DNA from: Microbacterium flavescens
GTDB lineage: Bacteria; Actinomycetota; Actinomycetes; Actinomycetales; Microbacteriaceae
Direction: 5' to 3'
Assembly (NCBI RefSeq): GCF_018588945.1
Contig: NZ_JAFIWA010000001.1
Coordinates: 62,001 to 126,000 of the forward strand
Length of the DNA stretch: 64,000 bases
This document shows positions 40,415 to 50,224 of this stretch, piece after piece (the stretch's first letter is position 1; the number at the start of each line of letters is the position of its first letter). The position numbers and the translations under genes are program-made. The notes beneath the pieces were generated by a model. That model had not been told where the DNA came from. It ran no database searches and saw nothing but the letters and a program-made list of their open reading frames with translations.

Positions 40415-40428
40415 TCGAAGCGCTTCGA
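40415..40428 (+). promoter_or_regulatory. LacI operator before the sugar-transport operon
   Basis: TCGAAGCGCTTCGA, a perfect 14-bp palindrome, 55 bases before the binding-protein gene. It shares its 12-bp core exactly with the operator in front of lacI (39294-39305). Confidence 0.9.
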
Positions 40429-40482
40429 CACAACTGAATCCCACCTCGACCGACGAAGGTCACCAAGAAAGGAGTGCCACTG

Positions 40483-41790
40483 ATGGCACGAATTACTCGC
40501 AAGAACGCCCGGCGCGGCCTCGCCGCCGTCGGCGCCGTCACGGTCGGCGCGATCGCCCTCGCCGGCTGCGCAGGCGGATCGTCCGACTCGGGCGACGGCG
40601 ACACCCTCAAGCTGTGGCACTACGAGGGCGAGGACAGCGCCATGGCCAAGGCCTGGAACGAGGCCATCGACATCTTCGAGGAGGAGACGGGCGCCACCGT
40701 CGAGTTCGAGCAGAAGTCGTTCGAGCAGATCCAGAAGACGGCCAGCCAGGTGCTCGACTCGGATGCCGCGCCCGACCTCATGGAGTTCAACAAGGGCAAC
40801 GCCACCGCCGGCTTCCTCGCGTCGACGGGCCTGATCTCCGACATCTCGGACGCCGTCGACGAGTACGGCTGGGCCGACAAGCTCGCGCCGTCGCTGCAGA
40901 CGACCGCCAAGTACTCCGAAGACGGCGTCATGGGCGGCGACACCTGGTACGGCATCCCGAACTACGGTGAGTTCGTCGGCGTGTACTACAACAACGACGC
41001 GTTCGCCGAGGCGGGCCTCGAGATCCCGACGACGTACGACGAGTTCGTCGACGTGCTCGACGCGTTCGTCGCGAAGGGCGTCACGCCGCTGGCCGAGGCC
41101 GGCGCCGAGTACCCGCTCGGACAGCTCTGGTACCAGCTCGCGCTGACCCAGGGCGACCGCCAGTTCGTCAACGACTACCAGCTGTACGAGAACCCCGTCG
41201 ACTGGCAGGGTCCGGAGCTGACCTACGCGACCGAGACGCTGGCCGAGTACGTCGACAAGGGCTACGTCGCCTCCGACGTCTCGTCGGTCAAGGCCGAGGA
41301 CGCCGGTGTCTCGTTCATCAACGGCACCGCGCCGATCTTCGTCTCGGGTTCGTGGTGGTTCGGCCGCTTCGTCGAGGAGGCCGGCTTCGACTGGACGCTG
41401 CAGGCGTTCCCCGACACGCAGCTGTCGCTGGGCTCGTCGGGCAACCTCTGGGTCGTGCCGGAGAACGCGGCGAACAAGGAGCTCGCGTATGAGTTCATCG
41501 ACATCACGATGCGCCCGGAGATCCAGGCGATCATCGGCAACAACGGCGGCGTGCCCGTGGCCGCCGACCCGGCCGACATCACCGACCCGAAGAGCCAGGA
41601 GCTCATCGCCGCGTTCAACGGCGTGCTCGACGTCGACGGCCTCTCGTTCTACCCGGACTGGCCCGCAGCAGGCTTCTACGACGTCATCGTCCAGCAGCTC
41701 CAGGGCCTCGTGACCGGCACCCAGGACGCCGCGACGACCAACGAGAACCTCGGCGCCGAGTACGAAGCAGGGACAGCGGACTTCCGCTGA
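40483..41790 (+). CDS. ABC transporter sugar-binding lipoprotein
   Basis: 435-residue family 1 extracellular solute-binding protein. A lipoprotein signal peptide ends in lipobox ALAGC (Cys at about 30), followed by a linker and a mature two-lobe domain (LKLWHYEGEDSAMAKAWN; many Trp/Tyr for sugar stacking). It delivers a sugar to the two permeases directly downstream. AAAGGAG precedes the ATG at 40483. The operator at 40415 suggests repression by the upstream LacI. Confidence 0.95.
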   Translation: MARITRKNARRGLAAVGAVTVGAIALAGCAGGSSDSGDGDTLKLWHYEGEDSAMAKAWNEAIDIFEEETGATVEFEQKSFEQIQKTASQVLDSDAAPDLMEFNKGNATAGFLASTGLISDISDAVDEYGWADKLAPSLQTTAKYSEDGVMGGDTWYGIPNYGEFVGVYYNNDAFAEAGLEIPTTYDEFVDVLDAFVAKGVTPLAEAGAEYPLGQLWYQLALTQGDRQFVNDYQLYENPVDWQGPELTYATETLAEYVDKGYVASDVSSVKAEDAGVSFINGTAPIFVSGSWWFGRFVEEAGFDWTLQAFPDTQLSLGSSGNLWVVPENAANKELAYEFIDITMRPEIQAIIGNNGGVPVAADPADITDPKSQELIAAFNGVLDVDGLSFYPDWPAAGFYDVIVQQLQGLVTGTQDAATTNENLGAEYEAGTADFR

Positions 41791-41844
41791 CCCGTCCGCG
41801 GTGGGCGGCGGCAGCGCCGCCCACCGCCCCAGAGGAGTCGCATC

Positions 41845-42816
41845 ATGACTGTCATCACGCGCGCCGAGCGCGGCGCCCCCACGAGGATCCCCGGCGAGGA
41901 GCCCTCGATCCCGCAGCGCGGCGGCGGAACCGCCGGGTACTGGCTCTACCTCCTGCCCGGGTTCGTCCTGCTGCTCGTCGTCATCGTCATCCCACTGCTC
42001 TTCAACGTCTATCTGACGTTCACGAAGTGGCGCGGCGTCCGCACGCCCGAGTTCATCGGACTCGACAACTGGATGAAGATCTTCACGGACGAGAAGTTCT
42101 GGACCTCGTTCGCGAACTCGATCTGGATGGTCATCGCGATGGTCGTCGTTCCGACGGTCGTCGGCCTCATCGTCGCGGCACTCCTGTTCGACGTCGTCGG
42201 GCGCAAGTTCGGCGGCAAGGTGGGCAGCTTCCTGCGCGCCAGCTACTACCTTCCGCAGATCCTTCCGATCGCCGTCGCCGGCATCGTGATCGGCTGGCTG
42301 TTCCGCCCGGGCGACACCGGTGCCATGAACCAGATCCTGAGCGTGTTCGGCATCCCGGCCTTCGACTGGCTCGGCCAGATGCCGTCGGCGCTCCTCGTCC
42401 TCATGGTCGTGCTCGTGTGGGTGCAGATCGGATACCCGATCGTGGTCTTCATGGCCGCGCTGCAGCGCGTCGACCCCGAGCTCTACGAAGCCGCCGAGCT
42501 CGACGGCGCCAACTGGTTCCAGCGATTCGGCGCCATCACGCTCAGCATCATCCGTCCGGAGGTCTTCGTCGTCACGCTCACGTGCACGATCGCCGCGCTG
42601 AAGGTGTTCGGGCCGGTCTACGTCATCACCCAGGGCGGGCCGGCCGGAGCGACCCTGGTGCCCGCGTACTACGCCTACACCGAGTTCTTCACGAAGCGGA
42701 ACATCGGCTACGGCGCGACCATCGCGACGGTTCTCACGATCCTCGTCGTCATCGTCTCGGTCATCTTCATCCGGGTGCAGAACTCGCTGGAGCGCAAGGA
42801 AAGGGCGGGACTCTGA
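41845..42816 (+). CDS. ABC sugar transporter permease (MalF/UgpA type)
   Basis: 323-residue inner-membrane permease with six helices. The coupling EAA loop reads YEAAELDGANWFQRFGAITLSIIRP (about 212-236), the contact site for the import ATPase. GAGGAG lies upstream of the ATG. Its stop overlaps the next start (TGATG). No ATPase gene is in the cluster, so a shared MsmK-type ATPase encoded elsewhere must energise it. Confidence 0.95.
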   Translation: MTVITRAERGAPTRIPGEEPSIPQRGGGTAGYWLYLLPGFVLLLVVIVIPLLFNVYLTFTKWRGVRTPEFIGLDNWMKIFTDEKFWTSFANSIWMVIAMVVVPTVVGLIVAALLFDVVGRKFGGKVGSFLRASYYLPQILPIAVAGIVIGWLFRPGDTGAMNQILSVFGIPAFDWLGQMPSALLVLMVVLVWVQIGYPIVVFMAALQRVDPELYEAAELDGANWFQRFGAITLSIIRPEVFVVTLTCTIAALKVFGPVYVITQGGPAGATLVPAYYAYTEFFTKRNIGYGATIATVLTILVVIVSVIFIRVQNSLERKERAGL

Positions 42817-43706
42817 TGGCCGCGACGACCGCAATCATCACCGGCGGCAAGCCCGCCCGCGTCCGCTCCCGCGGCGGCATGACCAAGAAGCGCGCGCTCG
42901 ACTGGGTGCTGCTCGCAGGCGTCATCCTCGGCGCGCTCGTCGTGCTGGTGCCGTTCTACCTGATCCTCGTGAACGCCTTCAAGTCGCCGGTCGACTACGC
43001 GACCTCGGGCCCGTTCGCCCTGCCGCAGGCGATCGATCTCTCCGGCATCCAGGCGTTCTGGGAGCGGGTCAATTTCCCCGAGAAGGTCTGGAACTCGATC
43101 TTCATCTCGGGGGTCGTGGCGGTGCTCGCCGTGCTGATCTCGGTGCTCAACGCCTTCGCGATCGGCATCGGGCGGGTCCGCGGACGCACGTGGATCGTGC
43201 TCCTCTTCCTCCTGGCGAACCTGCTGCCGCAGGAGGCGCTGCTCTACCCGCTGTACTACATGTTCAAGTCGGTGGGGCTGTACGACAGCGTGTGGTCGGT
43301 GATCATCGTCTTCACGGTGGTCCAAGCGGCGTTCGGCACGTATCTGCTGGCCTCCGTGTACGGCACGTTCCCCAAGGAAGTCCTCGAGGCCGCCTCGCTC
43401 GACGGCGCGACGCGCTGGCAGATCCTGTGGCGGGTCGTGTTCCCCATCAGCCGCCCGACGCTGTCGGTGCTGCTCATCTTCTTCTTCATCTGGACCTGGA
43501 ACGAGTTCCTGATCCCGCTGACGTTCCTGCCCTCGAACGCCAACCAGACGGTTCCGGTCGCGATCAGCGTGCTGACCGGCGATCGCCTCATGGATGTCAC
43601 CACCACGGCGGGAGCGGCGCTCATCAGCATCATCCCGACCATCATCTTCTTCCTCATCTTCCAGCGCACCCTCACCCGGGGCATCACGGCAGGAGCAGTC
43701 AAGTAA
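42816..43706 (+). CDS. ABC sugar transporter permease (MalG/UgpE type)
   Basis: 296-residue second permease with six helices and the EAA loop LEAASLDGATRWQILWRVVFPISRP (about 190-214). It forms the heterodimeric channel with the 41845 product. It overlaps the previous gene by one base (TGATG) and the next by one base (TAATG), indicating one tightly coupled operon. Confidence 0.95.
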   Translation: MAATTAIITGGKPARVRSRGGMTKKRALDWVLLAGVILGALVVLVPFYLILVNAFKSPVDYATSGPFALPQAIDLSGIQAFWERVNFPEKVWNSIFISGVVAVLAVLISVLNAFAIGIGRVRGRTWIVLLFLLANLLPQEALLYPLYYMFKSVGLYDSVWSVIIVFTVVQAAFGTYLLASVYGTFPKEVLEAASLDGATRWQILWRVVFPISRPTLSVLLIFFFIWTWNEFLIPLTFLPSNANQTVPVAISVLTGDRLMDVTTTAGAALISIIPTIIFFLIFQRTLTRGITAGAVK

Positions 43707-45943
43707 TGAAGTTCACCGACGGGTTCTGGCAGCTCCGGCCCGGAGTCGAGGCGCTGTACGCCCAGGAGGCGTACGACGTCTGGGAGGCCGACCGCACGCC
43801 GGACGGCCCCGGCCTCGTGGTCACCGCGCCGACGTCCGTGATCGCCAAGCGCGGCGACACCCTCAACCGCCCGGTGCTCACCGTGACGCTCTCGTCGCCC
43901 CTCGAGGGCGTCGTGCGGGTGCGGATCGCCCACCACGAGGGCGGCCGGTGGCACGGCGGGTTCCCGCTGCCCGGCGCCGTCGACGGCGGCGCGGGCGAGG
44001 CATCCGTCACCTCCGACGGCGGCACGCTCCGCACCGGCGGTCTCACCGCACGCGTGGCCGCCGGTGCGCCGTGGTCGCTGTCCTTCGAGCACGACGGCCG
44101 GGTGCTGACCTCGAGCGGCCACAAGTCGCAGGGCTACGTGCGACTGGCTCCCGGAGCGCAGGTCGACCGGGGGATCGTCGACAACGCCCGCACGGGGGCG
44201 CCGGCACCCGTCGAGCGCGTCTTCGTGCACGAGCAGCTCGACCTGGGCGTGGGCGAGCACGTCTACGGCCTCGGCGAGCGGTTCGGCCCCGTGGTCAAGA
44301 ACGGCCAGAGCGTCGAGATCTGGAACGCCGACGGCGGCACCTCGAGCGAGCAGGCCTACAAGAGCGTGCCGTTCTACCTCTCCGATCGCGGCTACGGGGT
44401 GCTCGTCAACGACCCGGGCCACGTGTCGTTCGAGATCGGCTCGGAAGCCGTCGAGCGCGTGCAGTTCTCCGTGCCCGGCGAGGTGCTCGAGTACTTCGTG
44501 ATCGACGGCCCGACCCCGAAGGACGTGCTGACCCGCTACACCGCGCTCACCGGCCGTCCGCCGGTCGTGCCGGCGTGGTCGTACGGACTGTGGCTGTCGA
44601 CGTCGTTCACCACCGATTACGACGAGGCGACCGTGACGTCGTTCATCGACGAGATGGCAGCGCGCGAGCTGCCCGTGTCGGTGTTCCACTTCGACTGCTT
44701 CTGGATGCGCGAGTTCAACTGGTGCGACTTCGAGTGGGACCCGCGCACCTTCCCGGATCCCGATGGCATGCTCGCGCGGCTGCACGAGAAGGACCTGCGC
44801 GTCTGCGTGTGGCTCAACCCCTACATCGGGCAGCGCTCGCCGCTGTTCGCCGAGGCCGCTGAGCGGGGGTTCCTCGTGAAGCGGGCCGACGGCTCGGTCT
44901 GGCAGTGGGACCTGTGGCAGGCCGGCATGGGGCTCGTCGACTTCACGAACCCCGAGGCCACCGCGTGGTATCAGTCGCATCTTCGGCGGCTGGTCGACCA
45001 GGGCGTGGACTGCTTCAAGACCGACTTCGGCGAGCGGATCCCCGTCGACGTCGAGTGGGCGGACGGCTCCGACCCGCAGCGGATGCACAACCTCTACACG
45101 CAGCTCTACAACGAGGCCGTCCACGCGGTGCTCGTCGAGGCGCGGGGCGAGAGCGACGCCGTGCTCTTCGCGCGGTCGGCGACGGCCGGCGGCCAGACGA
45201 TGCCGGTGCACTGGGGCGGCGACTCGACGTCGACGTTCGTGTCGATGGCCGAGACGCTGCGCGGCGGGCTGTCGCTCGCGTACAGCGGGTTCGCCCACTG
45301 GAGTCACGACATCGGGGGCTTCGAAGGCACACCGGATGCCGCGGTCTACAAGCGCTGGACCGCGTTCGGCCTGCTCGGCAGCCACAGCCGTTTCCACGGC
45401 TCCGGCTCGTACCGCGTGCCGTGGGCCTTCGACGAGGAGGCCGTCGAGGTCACCCGGCGCTTCACGCACCTCAAGATGCGCCTCATGCCCTACCTCTTCC
45501 AGGTGGGAGTGGATGCCGCGGCCACCGGTCTGCCGCTGCTTCGGCCGATGCTCCTGGAGTTCCCCGACGACCCGGCCGTTCGTCACCTCGACCGGCAGTA
45601 CATGCTGGGCGGCGACATCCTGGTCGCGCCGGTCTTCTCGGAGGGCGGCGAGGTCGAGTTCTACCTCCCGGCAGGGGAGTGGACGAGCCTGCTCACCGGC
45701 GAGACGGTGACGGGCGGCGGATGGCGTCGCGAGACGCACGCCTTCGACAGCCTGCCGCTCTACGTCCGGCCGGGGGCTGTGCTCCCCTGGGGCGCGCGCA
45801 CCGATCGTCCGGACTACGACTATCTCGACGGGCTGACGCTGCGCGTGTTCCCGGGCGGCTCGGGAACGCGCGACGTGACGGTGACGACCCCCGAGGGCCG
45901 GAGCGAGACGTTCACGGCAGACCTCACGGAGGTGACACGATGA
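43706..45943 (+). CDS. GH31 alpha-glycosidase, probably alpha-xylosidase (YicI-like)
   Basis: 745-residue cytoplasmic retaining glycosidase. An N-terminal beta domain (about 1-240) precedes a TIM barrel. The nucleophile is D440 in KTDFGERI and the acid/base D506 in WGGDSTST; the 66-residue spacing equals that of E. coli YicI (D416/D482). The KTDFGERIP and GSDPQRMHN motifs are those of alpha-xylosidases rather than maltases. Substrates would be isoprimeverose-like or xyloglucan-derived oligosaccharides. It starts on the stop of the permease gene. Confidence 0.9.
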   Translation: MKFTDGFWQLRPGVEALYAQEAYDVWEADRTPDGPGLVVTAPTSVIAKRGDTLNRPVLTVTLSSPLEGVVRVRIAHHEGGRWHGGFPLPGAVDGGAGEASVTSDGGTLRTGGLTARVAAGAPWSLSFEHDGRVLTSSGHKSQGYVRLAPGAQVDRGIVDNARTGAPAPVERVFVHEQLDLGVGEHVYGLGERFGPVVKNGQSVEIWNADGGTSSEQAYKSVPFYLSDRGYGVLVNDPGHVSFEIGSEAVERVQFSVPGEVLEYFVIDGPTPKDVLTRYTALTGRPPVVPAWSYGLWLSTSFTTDYDEATVTSFIDEMAARELPVSVFHFDCFWMREFNWCDFEWDPRTFPDPDGMLARLHEKDLRVCVWLNPYIGQRSPLFAEAAERGFLVKRADGSVWQWDLWQAGMGLVDFTNPEATAWYQSHLRRLVDQGVDCFKTDFGERIPVDVEWADGSDPQRMHNLYTQLYNEAVHAVLVEARGESDAVLFARSATAGGQTMPVHWGGDSTSTFVSMAETLRGGLSLAYSGFAHWSHDIGGFEGTPDAAVYKRWTAFGLLGSHSRFHGSGSYRVPWAFDEEAVEVTRRFTHLKMRLMPYLFQVGVDAAATGLPLLRPMLLEFPDDPAVRHLDRQYMLGGDILVAPVFSEGGEVEFYLPAGEWTSLLTGETVTGGGWRRETHAFDSLPLYVRPGAVLPWGARTDRPDYDYLDGLTLRVFPGGSGTRDVTVTTPEGRSETFTADLTEVTR

Positions 45944-47436
45944 CAGCTATGAATCGGTCGTTGAGCGAGCGCAGCGAGACGGAACGCACCCACGGCAGCC
46001 CCGACTATCGCGACACCGGTCTCGTCTTTCCGCCCGGATTCACCTTCGGGTCGGCGACGGCGTCGTACCAGGTGGAGGGTGCCTTCGACGAGGACGGCCG
46101 CGGCCCCTCGATCTGGGACACTTTCAGCAAGACGCCCGGCAGGGTCTGGAACGGCGACACCGGCGACGTGGCGTGCGACCACTACCACCGCGTCGACTCC
46201 GACCTCGACCTCATGAAGGACCTGGGGCTCGGGGCGTACCGCTTCTCGATCGCCTGGCCGCGCATCATGCCGACCGGCACGGGCGAGGTCAACCAGGCGG
46301 GAATCGACTTCTACTCCCGGCTGGTCGACGGACTGCTCGGTCGCGGCATCCGTCCGGTGGCGACGCTGTACCACTGGGACCTTCCGCAGGCGCTGGAGGA
46401 TGCCGGCGGCTGGCCGGTGCGCGCGACGGCGGACGCGTTCGAGCGCTACGCCGAGGTCATGGGCGCGGCCCTGGGCGACCGCGTTCACACCTGGACGACC
46501 CTCAACGAGCCGTGGTGCTCGGCCTACCTCGGCTACGGGCAGGGCGGACACGCCCCCGGGCGCCATGAGCCGGCCGCCGCACTCGCGGCGGTGCACCACC
46601 TCAACCTGGCGCACGGCCGCGCCGTCCAGGCGCTGCGCGCGACGTCGGCGGGCGACCCGGACTACTCGGTCACGCTCAACTTCCACGTGCTGCGCGGGGT
46701 CGGCGACGGCGCAGCCGAGGCGATGCGGCGCATCGACGGGCTCGCGAACCGCGTCTTCACGCACCCGCTGCTGAAGGGCGAGTACCCGTCCGACGTGCTC
46801 GAGGACACGGCATCCGTCACCGACTGGTCGTTCGTGCGCGATGGCGACCTCACGGCGATCCACCAGCCGATCGACGTGCTGGGCGTCAACTACTACTCCA
46901 CGGCGACCGTGCAGCTCTGGGACGGCGTCTCGCCGAAGCAGATGAACGACGGCCACAAGGGGGCCGCCGGCGGCACCGCATGGCCGGGCAGCGACCAGCT
47001 CGTCGAGTTCGTCGACCAGCCCGGGCCGTACACCGAGATGGGCTGGAACATCGCCCCCGAAGGCCTGGAGGAGCTTCTCCTCGCGCTGAAGGCGGAGTTC
47101 CCCGGCCAGCCGCTGATGGTGACCGAGAACGGCGCGGCGTTCGCCGACGTCGTCGCCGAAGACGGGACCGTGCCCGACCCCGAGCGGCTCGACTATCTGC
47201 GCCGCCACTTCACCGCGGCCCACCGCGCGATGGAGCAGGGCGTCGACCTGCGCGGATACTTCGTGTGGTCGCTGCTCGACAACTTCGAGTGGGGCTACGG
47301 CTACGCTAAGCGGTTCGGCATCGTGCGCGTCGACTTCGACACGCTCGAGCGGACCGTCAAGGACAGCGGGCGCTGGTACTCCGAGCTGGCCACGTCGGGT
47401 GTGCTTCCGCGTCCCGACGCGGGCGGGCGGGGTTAG
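45940..47436 (+). CDS. GH1 beta-glucosidase
   Basis: 498-residue GH1 TIM-barrel enzyme releasing glucose from beta-glucosides in the cytoplasm. The acid/base is E190 (TLNEPW) and the nucleophile E396 (VTENG). Other family blocks are [14 protein letters not shown] near residue 38, FSIAWPR, and [13 protein letters not shown]. It overlaps the GH31 stop by four bases (ATGA). Residues 6-16 ([11 protein letters not shown]) are encoded by a copy of a dispersed repeat, and the usual GH1 sequence begins only near residue 28. It likely works with GH31 on xylosylated gluco-oligosaccharides. Confidence 0.95.
   Translation: MTAMNRSLSERSETERTHGSPDYRDTGLVFPPGFTFGSATASYQVEGAFDEDGRGPSIWDTFSKTPGRVWNGDTGDVACDHYHRVDSDLDLMKDLGLGAYRFSIAWPRIMPTGTGEVNQAGIDFYSRLVDGLLGRGIRPVATLYHWDLPQALEDAGGWPVRATADAFERYAEVMGAALGDRVHTWTTLNEPWCSAYLGYGQGGHAPGRHEPAAALAAVHHLNLAHGRAVQALRATSAGDPDYSVTLNFHVLRGVGDGAAEAMRRIDGLANRVFTHPLLKGEYPSDVLEDTASVTDWSFVRDGDLTAIHQPIDVLGVNYYSTATVQLWDGVSPKQMNDGHKGAAGGTAWPGSDQLVEFVDQPGPYTEMGWNIAPEGLEELLLALKAEFPGQPLMVTENGAAFADVVAEDGTVPDPERLDYLRRHFTAAHRAMEQGVDLRGYFVWSLLDNFEWGYGYAKRFGIVRVDFDTLERTVKDSGRWYSELATSGVLPRPDAGGRG
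45956..45986 (+). repeat. Dispersed GGTCGTTGAGCGAG repeat inside the GH1 gene
   Basis: GGTCGTTGAGCGAGCGCAGCGAGACGGAACG here matches the intergenic element at 12447-12487 in its opening GGTCGTTGAGCGAG and in the GAGACGRAACG end. It encodes the non-homologous N-terminal extension of the beta-glucosidase. Confidence 0.75.
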
Positions 47437-47445
47437 CCTGTCGAG

Positions 47446-47745
47446 GTGACTGAGCTGCGCTTCACGCATGAATCGGATGCCTCGCGCTACACGCTGTATC
47501 GCGGGGACGACCTCGTCAGCGTCTTGGACTACCGCGACGACGGCCGCACCGTCGCCATGACGCGCGCGTACACGATCCCGACCTTCCGCGGCCACGGATA
47601 TGCCGGCGAGCTGGTCGCCCGGGCCGTCGCAGAGCTGGAGCGATCGGGCGACCGGTCGGTCGTCCCGGTCTGCTGGTACGTGGCCGACTGGTTCGCCGCC
47701 CACCCCGGCCGCGGCGGCATCCTCGCCGGACAGCGCTCCGCCTAG
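47446..47745 (+). CDS. Small GNAT acetyltransferase (YjdJ type)
   Basis: 99-residue single-domain GNAT of the short YjdJ/type B class, with TIPTFRGHGYAGELVARAVAEL as acetyl-CoA loop and VVPVCWYVADWFAAHP as the family end motif. The GTG is six bases after TAGCCT. Members are tiny acetyltransferases of unknown substrate. It has its own promoter-like element just after the GH1 stop, so it is probably not part of the sugar operon. Confidence 0.88.
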   Translation: MTELRFTHESDASRYTLYRGDDLVSVLDYRDDGRTVAMTRAYTIPTFRGHGYAGELVARAVAELERSGDRSVVPVCWYVADWFAAHPGRGGILAGQRSA

Positions 47746-47780
47746 CCGTTCGCGCCGCCGCGCGGTCCTATGCTGGCCGC

Positions 47781-48224
47781 GTGCGCATGGAAGAGGTCTT
47801 CACCGCGGTGGCCGTGGGGTTCGAGGCCGTGGGTGCCGCGGCGATGATCATCGGCTTCGTCATCGCCCTGGTGCTGGGGGGCCGCTCGCTCGCGCGTCAT
47901 GAGGGGGGATCGGCGGCCTTCACGACGCTGCGCACGACCCTCGGCGCGGCGATCCTGCTCGGTCTCGAGGTGCTCGTCGCCGCCGACCTCATCCGGACCA
48001 TCACGTCGAAGCCGTCCCTCGAGGATGCGGCGATCCTCGGGCTCATCGTCCTGATCCGCACGCTGCTGTCGATGTCCATCCAGATCGAGATCGAGGGGAC
48101 GCTGCCGTGGCGCCGGGTGCTCACCCGCAGCGGTGGCCAGATGGTCGGCGACGCGGTGGCGCGTGATCGCGCGGCCACCCGTGCCGCGGCCGGCTCGGGC
48201 GGGGCCGCCGTCGAGAGCCGCTGA
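47781..48224 (+). CDS. DUF1622 membrane protein
   Basis: 147-residue membrane protein of the DUF1622 family. Three hydrophobic helices (about 10-33, 50-72, 80-97) surround the LRTTLGAAILLGLEVLVAADLIRTI signature, followed by an IEIEG loop and a polar, basic tail. The function is unknown. The GTG at 47781 is six bases after TATGCT. Confidence 0.88.
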   Translation: MRMEEVFTAVAVGFEAVGAAAMIIGFVIALVLGGRSLARHEGGSAAFTTLRTTLGAAILLGLEVLVAADLIRTITSKPSLEDAAILGLIVLIRTLLSMSIQIEIEGTLPWRRVLTRSGGQMVGDAVARDRAATRAAAGSGGAAVESR

Positions 48225-48295
48225 CTCGGCTTGTCAACCCCCTGACGCCCCACGGGGCCTCCGCGCAGGGTGGAGTGTGACGAGAGGAGCGCCTC

Positions 48296-48523
48296 ATGGA
48301 TCGTGATCTGCCCGATGGCGTGATCAACGCCGACCCGCCCGGTGGGTGGGATGAGATCGGTGACACCGAAGCCCAGGAACGCAGCGCCGAATCGGCGGAC
48401 GCCGAGATGCTGCTGACCGATGCTGCACTGCAGCCCGATGACCCGGTCGAGGGGGAGGCGGCCCGGCAGGGCGCCGACCCCGATCTCGGAGTGTCCGACC
48501 AGCGAGGCGAGGAGGAGCCGTGA
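48296..48523 (+). CDS. Small acidic protein, unknown function
   Basis: 75-residue acidic protein, starting MDRDLPDGVINADPPGG and rich in Asp, Glu and Ala. No family is recognised. GAGAGGAGC precedes the ATG. It overlaps the next gene by four bases (GTGA), so the two are translationally coupled and probably act together. Confidence 0.65.
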   Translation: MDRDLPDGVINADPPGGWDEIGDTEAQERSAESADAEMLLTDAALQPDDPVEGEAARQGADPDLGVSDQRGEEEP

Positions 48524-49035
48524 GCACCACGGGGAACGAGTTCGAGCAGCCCGGTGTCAACTACCCCGACCGAGGCGACGGCGGGGGCGCGACCGCCACT
48601 CCCGATGCCGAGGAGCCGACACGCGACGGACCGGTTCAGGACCAGGAGCCTGCGGCCCCCGCGGCGGCAGAGCCCAGCCACGAGGCCGTGGGGATCGGCG
48701 TGATGGATTCCGGTGACGGACAAGACCACCACGGCCAGGACGAAGGGCGCGACACCCTGACCGTCGGCGAGGCGCAGCGCGAGCGGGGCGGCCTCGGATC
48801 GGAGCAGGAGCAGCGCCTCCCCGCGATGTCGCAGAACGATGCCGGGGCCATCGACAAGGTGTCGGGCATCGTCGCGCAGACGCGCGCAGACGTCGGGACC
48901 GAGCCGGTGAGCCGGATCGCCGAGGTGCTGCAGCAGCGCCTCGAGCAGGCCGGCGTCGATCTGCCCGAGGCCGATGTCGACGAGCTGGCCAACCAGATCG
49001 CGACGGGAGACGCCGCGGCCCCCGACGAGGCCTGA
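48520..49035 (+). CDS. Acidic, partly disordered protein, unknown function
   Basis: 171 residues. The first 100 are Gly/Asp/Glu/Pro-rich and look disordered. The last 60 contain two helices (TEPVSRIAEVLQQRLEQAG; EADVDELANQIATG) that could form a small folded unit. It is co-translated with the preceding gene through a GTGA overlap. No family is recognised. The pair resembles small abundant stress-type proteins, but that is inference only. Confidence 0.65.
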   Translation: MSTTGNEFEQPGVNYPDRGDGGGATATPDAEEPTRDGPVQDQEPAAPAAAEPSHEAVGIGVMDSGDGQDHHGQDEGRDTLTVGEAQRERGGLGSEQEQRLPAMSQNDAGAIDKVSGIVAQTRADVGTEPVSRIAEVLQQRLEQAGVDLPEADVDELANQIATGDAAAPDEA

Positions 49036-49112
49036 CCGCCCGGCCAGTCCTGACGCCGAACTCGGCGTGACGACCCGATGCCCGCCCTCTCACGGGGGCG
49101 GGCATCGAGGCG

Positions 49113-49367
49113 TCAGGCGACCGCGCAGACGGTCGGGCAGGAATCGGCGACCGAGGCGCGGGCGCCGATCGGCCGGGCCCACGCGCCCTTCGAACGGGCG
49201 GGTGCGGCGGTTGCCGGGGCGGCGGACGGGGCGACGAGCGCGGCGACCGGAGCGGCCTCCTGCGCCTCGCGGCGGGCCCGGATCGAACCCAGCAGGGCGA
49301 GTTCGCGATCGCGCATCTGGGACTCGTGGCGGTACTGCTGTTCGGCGGCGGTGACGAGCGAGAGCAT
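49113..49367 (-). CDS. Small helical protein, unknown function
   Basis: 84 residues. An N-terminal amphipathic helix (MLSLVTAAEQQYRHESQMRD onward to about 32) is followed by an Ala/Pro-rich middle and a short C-terminal segment with two Cys (DSCPTVC). A strong GGAGGAAACA ribosome binding site before the ATG at 49367 supports translation. No family is recognised. Confidence 0.6.
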   Translation of the reverse strand: MLSLVTAAEQQYRHESQMRDRELALLGSIRARREAQEAAPVAALVAPSAAPATAAPARSKGAWARPIGARASVADSCPTVCAVA

Positions 49368-49467
49368 TGTTTCCTCCGTTGCTTCCGATGACTCGAACGT
49401 ACGCCGGGGGTACGACATTGCCGGGTGCTGCGGAGGTGGCAGGATTCCGCCGCGATGCGGCAGTCCG

Positions 49468-50202
49468 TCACCGCTCGGCGACGAACGCCGTGATCAGTGC
49501 GGCGGCGGGCGCGGCATCCCGGATCATGGTCTCGTGACCGCGCCCGGGGACGTGCGCGAGCCGCGCATCCGGCATCGCGCCGACGATGCGTTCGCACCAG
49601 TCGCGCGGCGCGACGAGGTCGTTCTCGCCCCGCAGCACGAGCGTGGGGGCCGTGACCGCGGCCAGCACGTCCTCCGGCCGGTGCACGAGCATGGCGCGGA
49701 ACTTCGTGCCCGTGTTCGGTCCGGCGCGCACATACTCGCGGGCGCCGAGCGCGATGACCTTGGGGCTCTCGACGGCGATGTCCCGCAGCAGCCGGCCGAG
49801 CTGCCTCGGCGCCGTGCGGGCCGCGGGGTCGACGGTCGGTCCGACGAGCACGAGCGTGGAGACGGTGGACGGATGCCGCGCCGCGACCTCGAGCGCGATC
49901 TGCGCTCCCATCGAGTGGCCGATCACGACGGCCGGTCCGTCGACGTGTCGTCGGAGGTAGGCCGCCACGAGATCCGCCGTGCGCTCCATCGTGAGGACGC
50001 GGCGCGGCTCGGGCGCCTCGCCGTAGCCGGGCAGGTCGAGGGCGATGACCTCGGCGCGGTCGTCGAGATGGGCGACCAGGTCGGCGAAGACGCTTCGGCC
50101 CATGCCGATGCCGTGGATGAGCACGTAGACGGGGTCGCCCGCGCCCCGGCGCTCCACCACGAGGGTCGCGCCGGCGAAGGAGAACTCGCGCGCCGGACTC
50201 AC
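49468..50202 (-). CDS. Alpha/beta hydrolase
   Basis: 244-residue alpha/beta hydrolase. Motifs are YVLIHGIGMG (oxyanion), LDLPGYGEAP, nucleophile elbow GHSMG, a late acid in GENDLVAP and catalytic His in PGRGHETM. It is close in layout to the bioH/meta-cleavage hydrolase group. The substrate is unknown. The GTG at 50202 is six bases after TACGCT with no ribosome binding site. Confidence 0.88.
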   Translation of the reverse strand: MSPAREFSFAGATLVVERRGAGDPVYVLIHGIGMGRSVFADLVAHLDDRAEVIALDLPGYGEAPEPRRVLTMERTADLVAAYLRRHVDGPAVVIGHSMGAQIALEVAARHPSTVSTLVLVGPTVDPAARTAPRQLGRLLRDIAVESPKVIALGAREYVRAGPNTGTKFRAMLVHRPEDVLAAVTAPTLVLRGENDLVAPRDWCERIVGAMPDARLAHVPGRGHETMIRDAAPAAALITAFVAER

Positions 50203-50224
50203 CTATGAAGCGTATGCGACCCGA

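Noticed and set aside
40300..42834. 844-codon minus-strand frame opposite the sugar-binding protein and permease
   Set aside because: Asp/Arg/His-rich shadow of the binding protein and permease with no recognisable domain.
43256..47703. Long minus-strand open frames opposite the GH31 and GH1 genes
   Set aside because: In GC-rich DNA the antisense frame of a real gene rarely has stops. The sense frames carry complete catalytic motifs; the antisense proteins have none.
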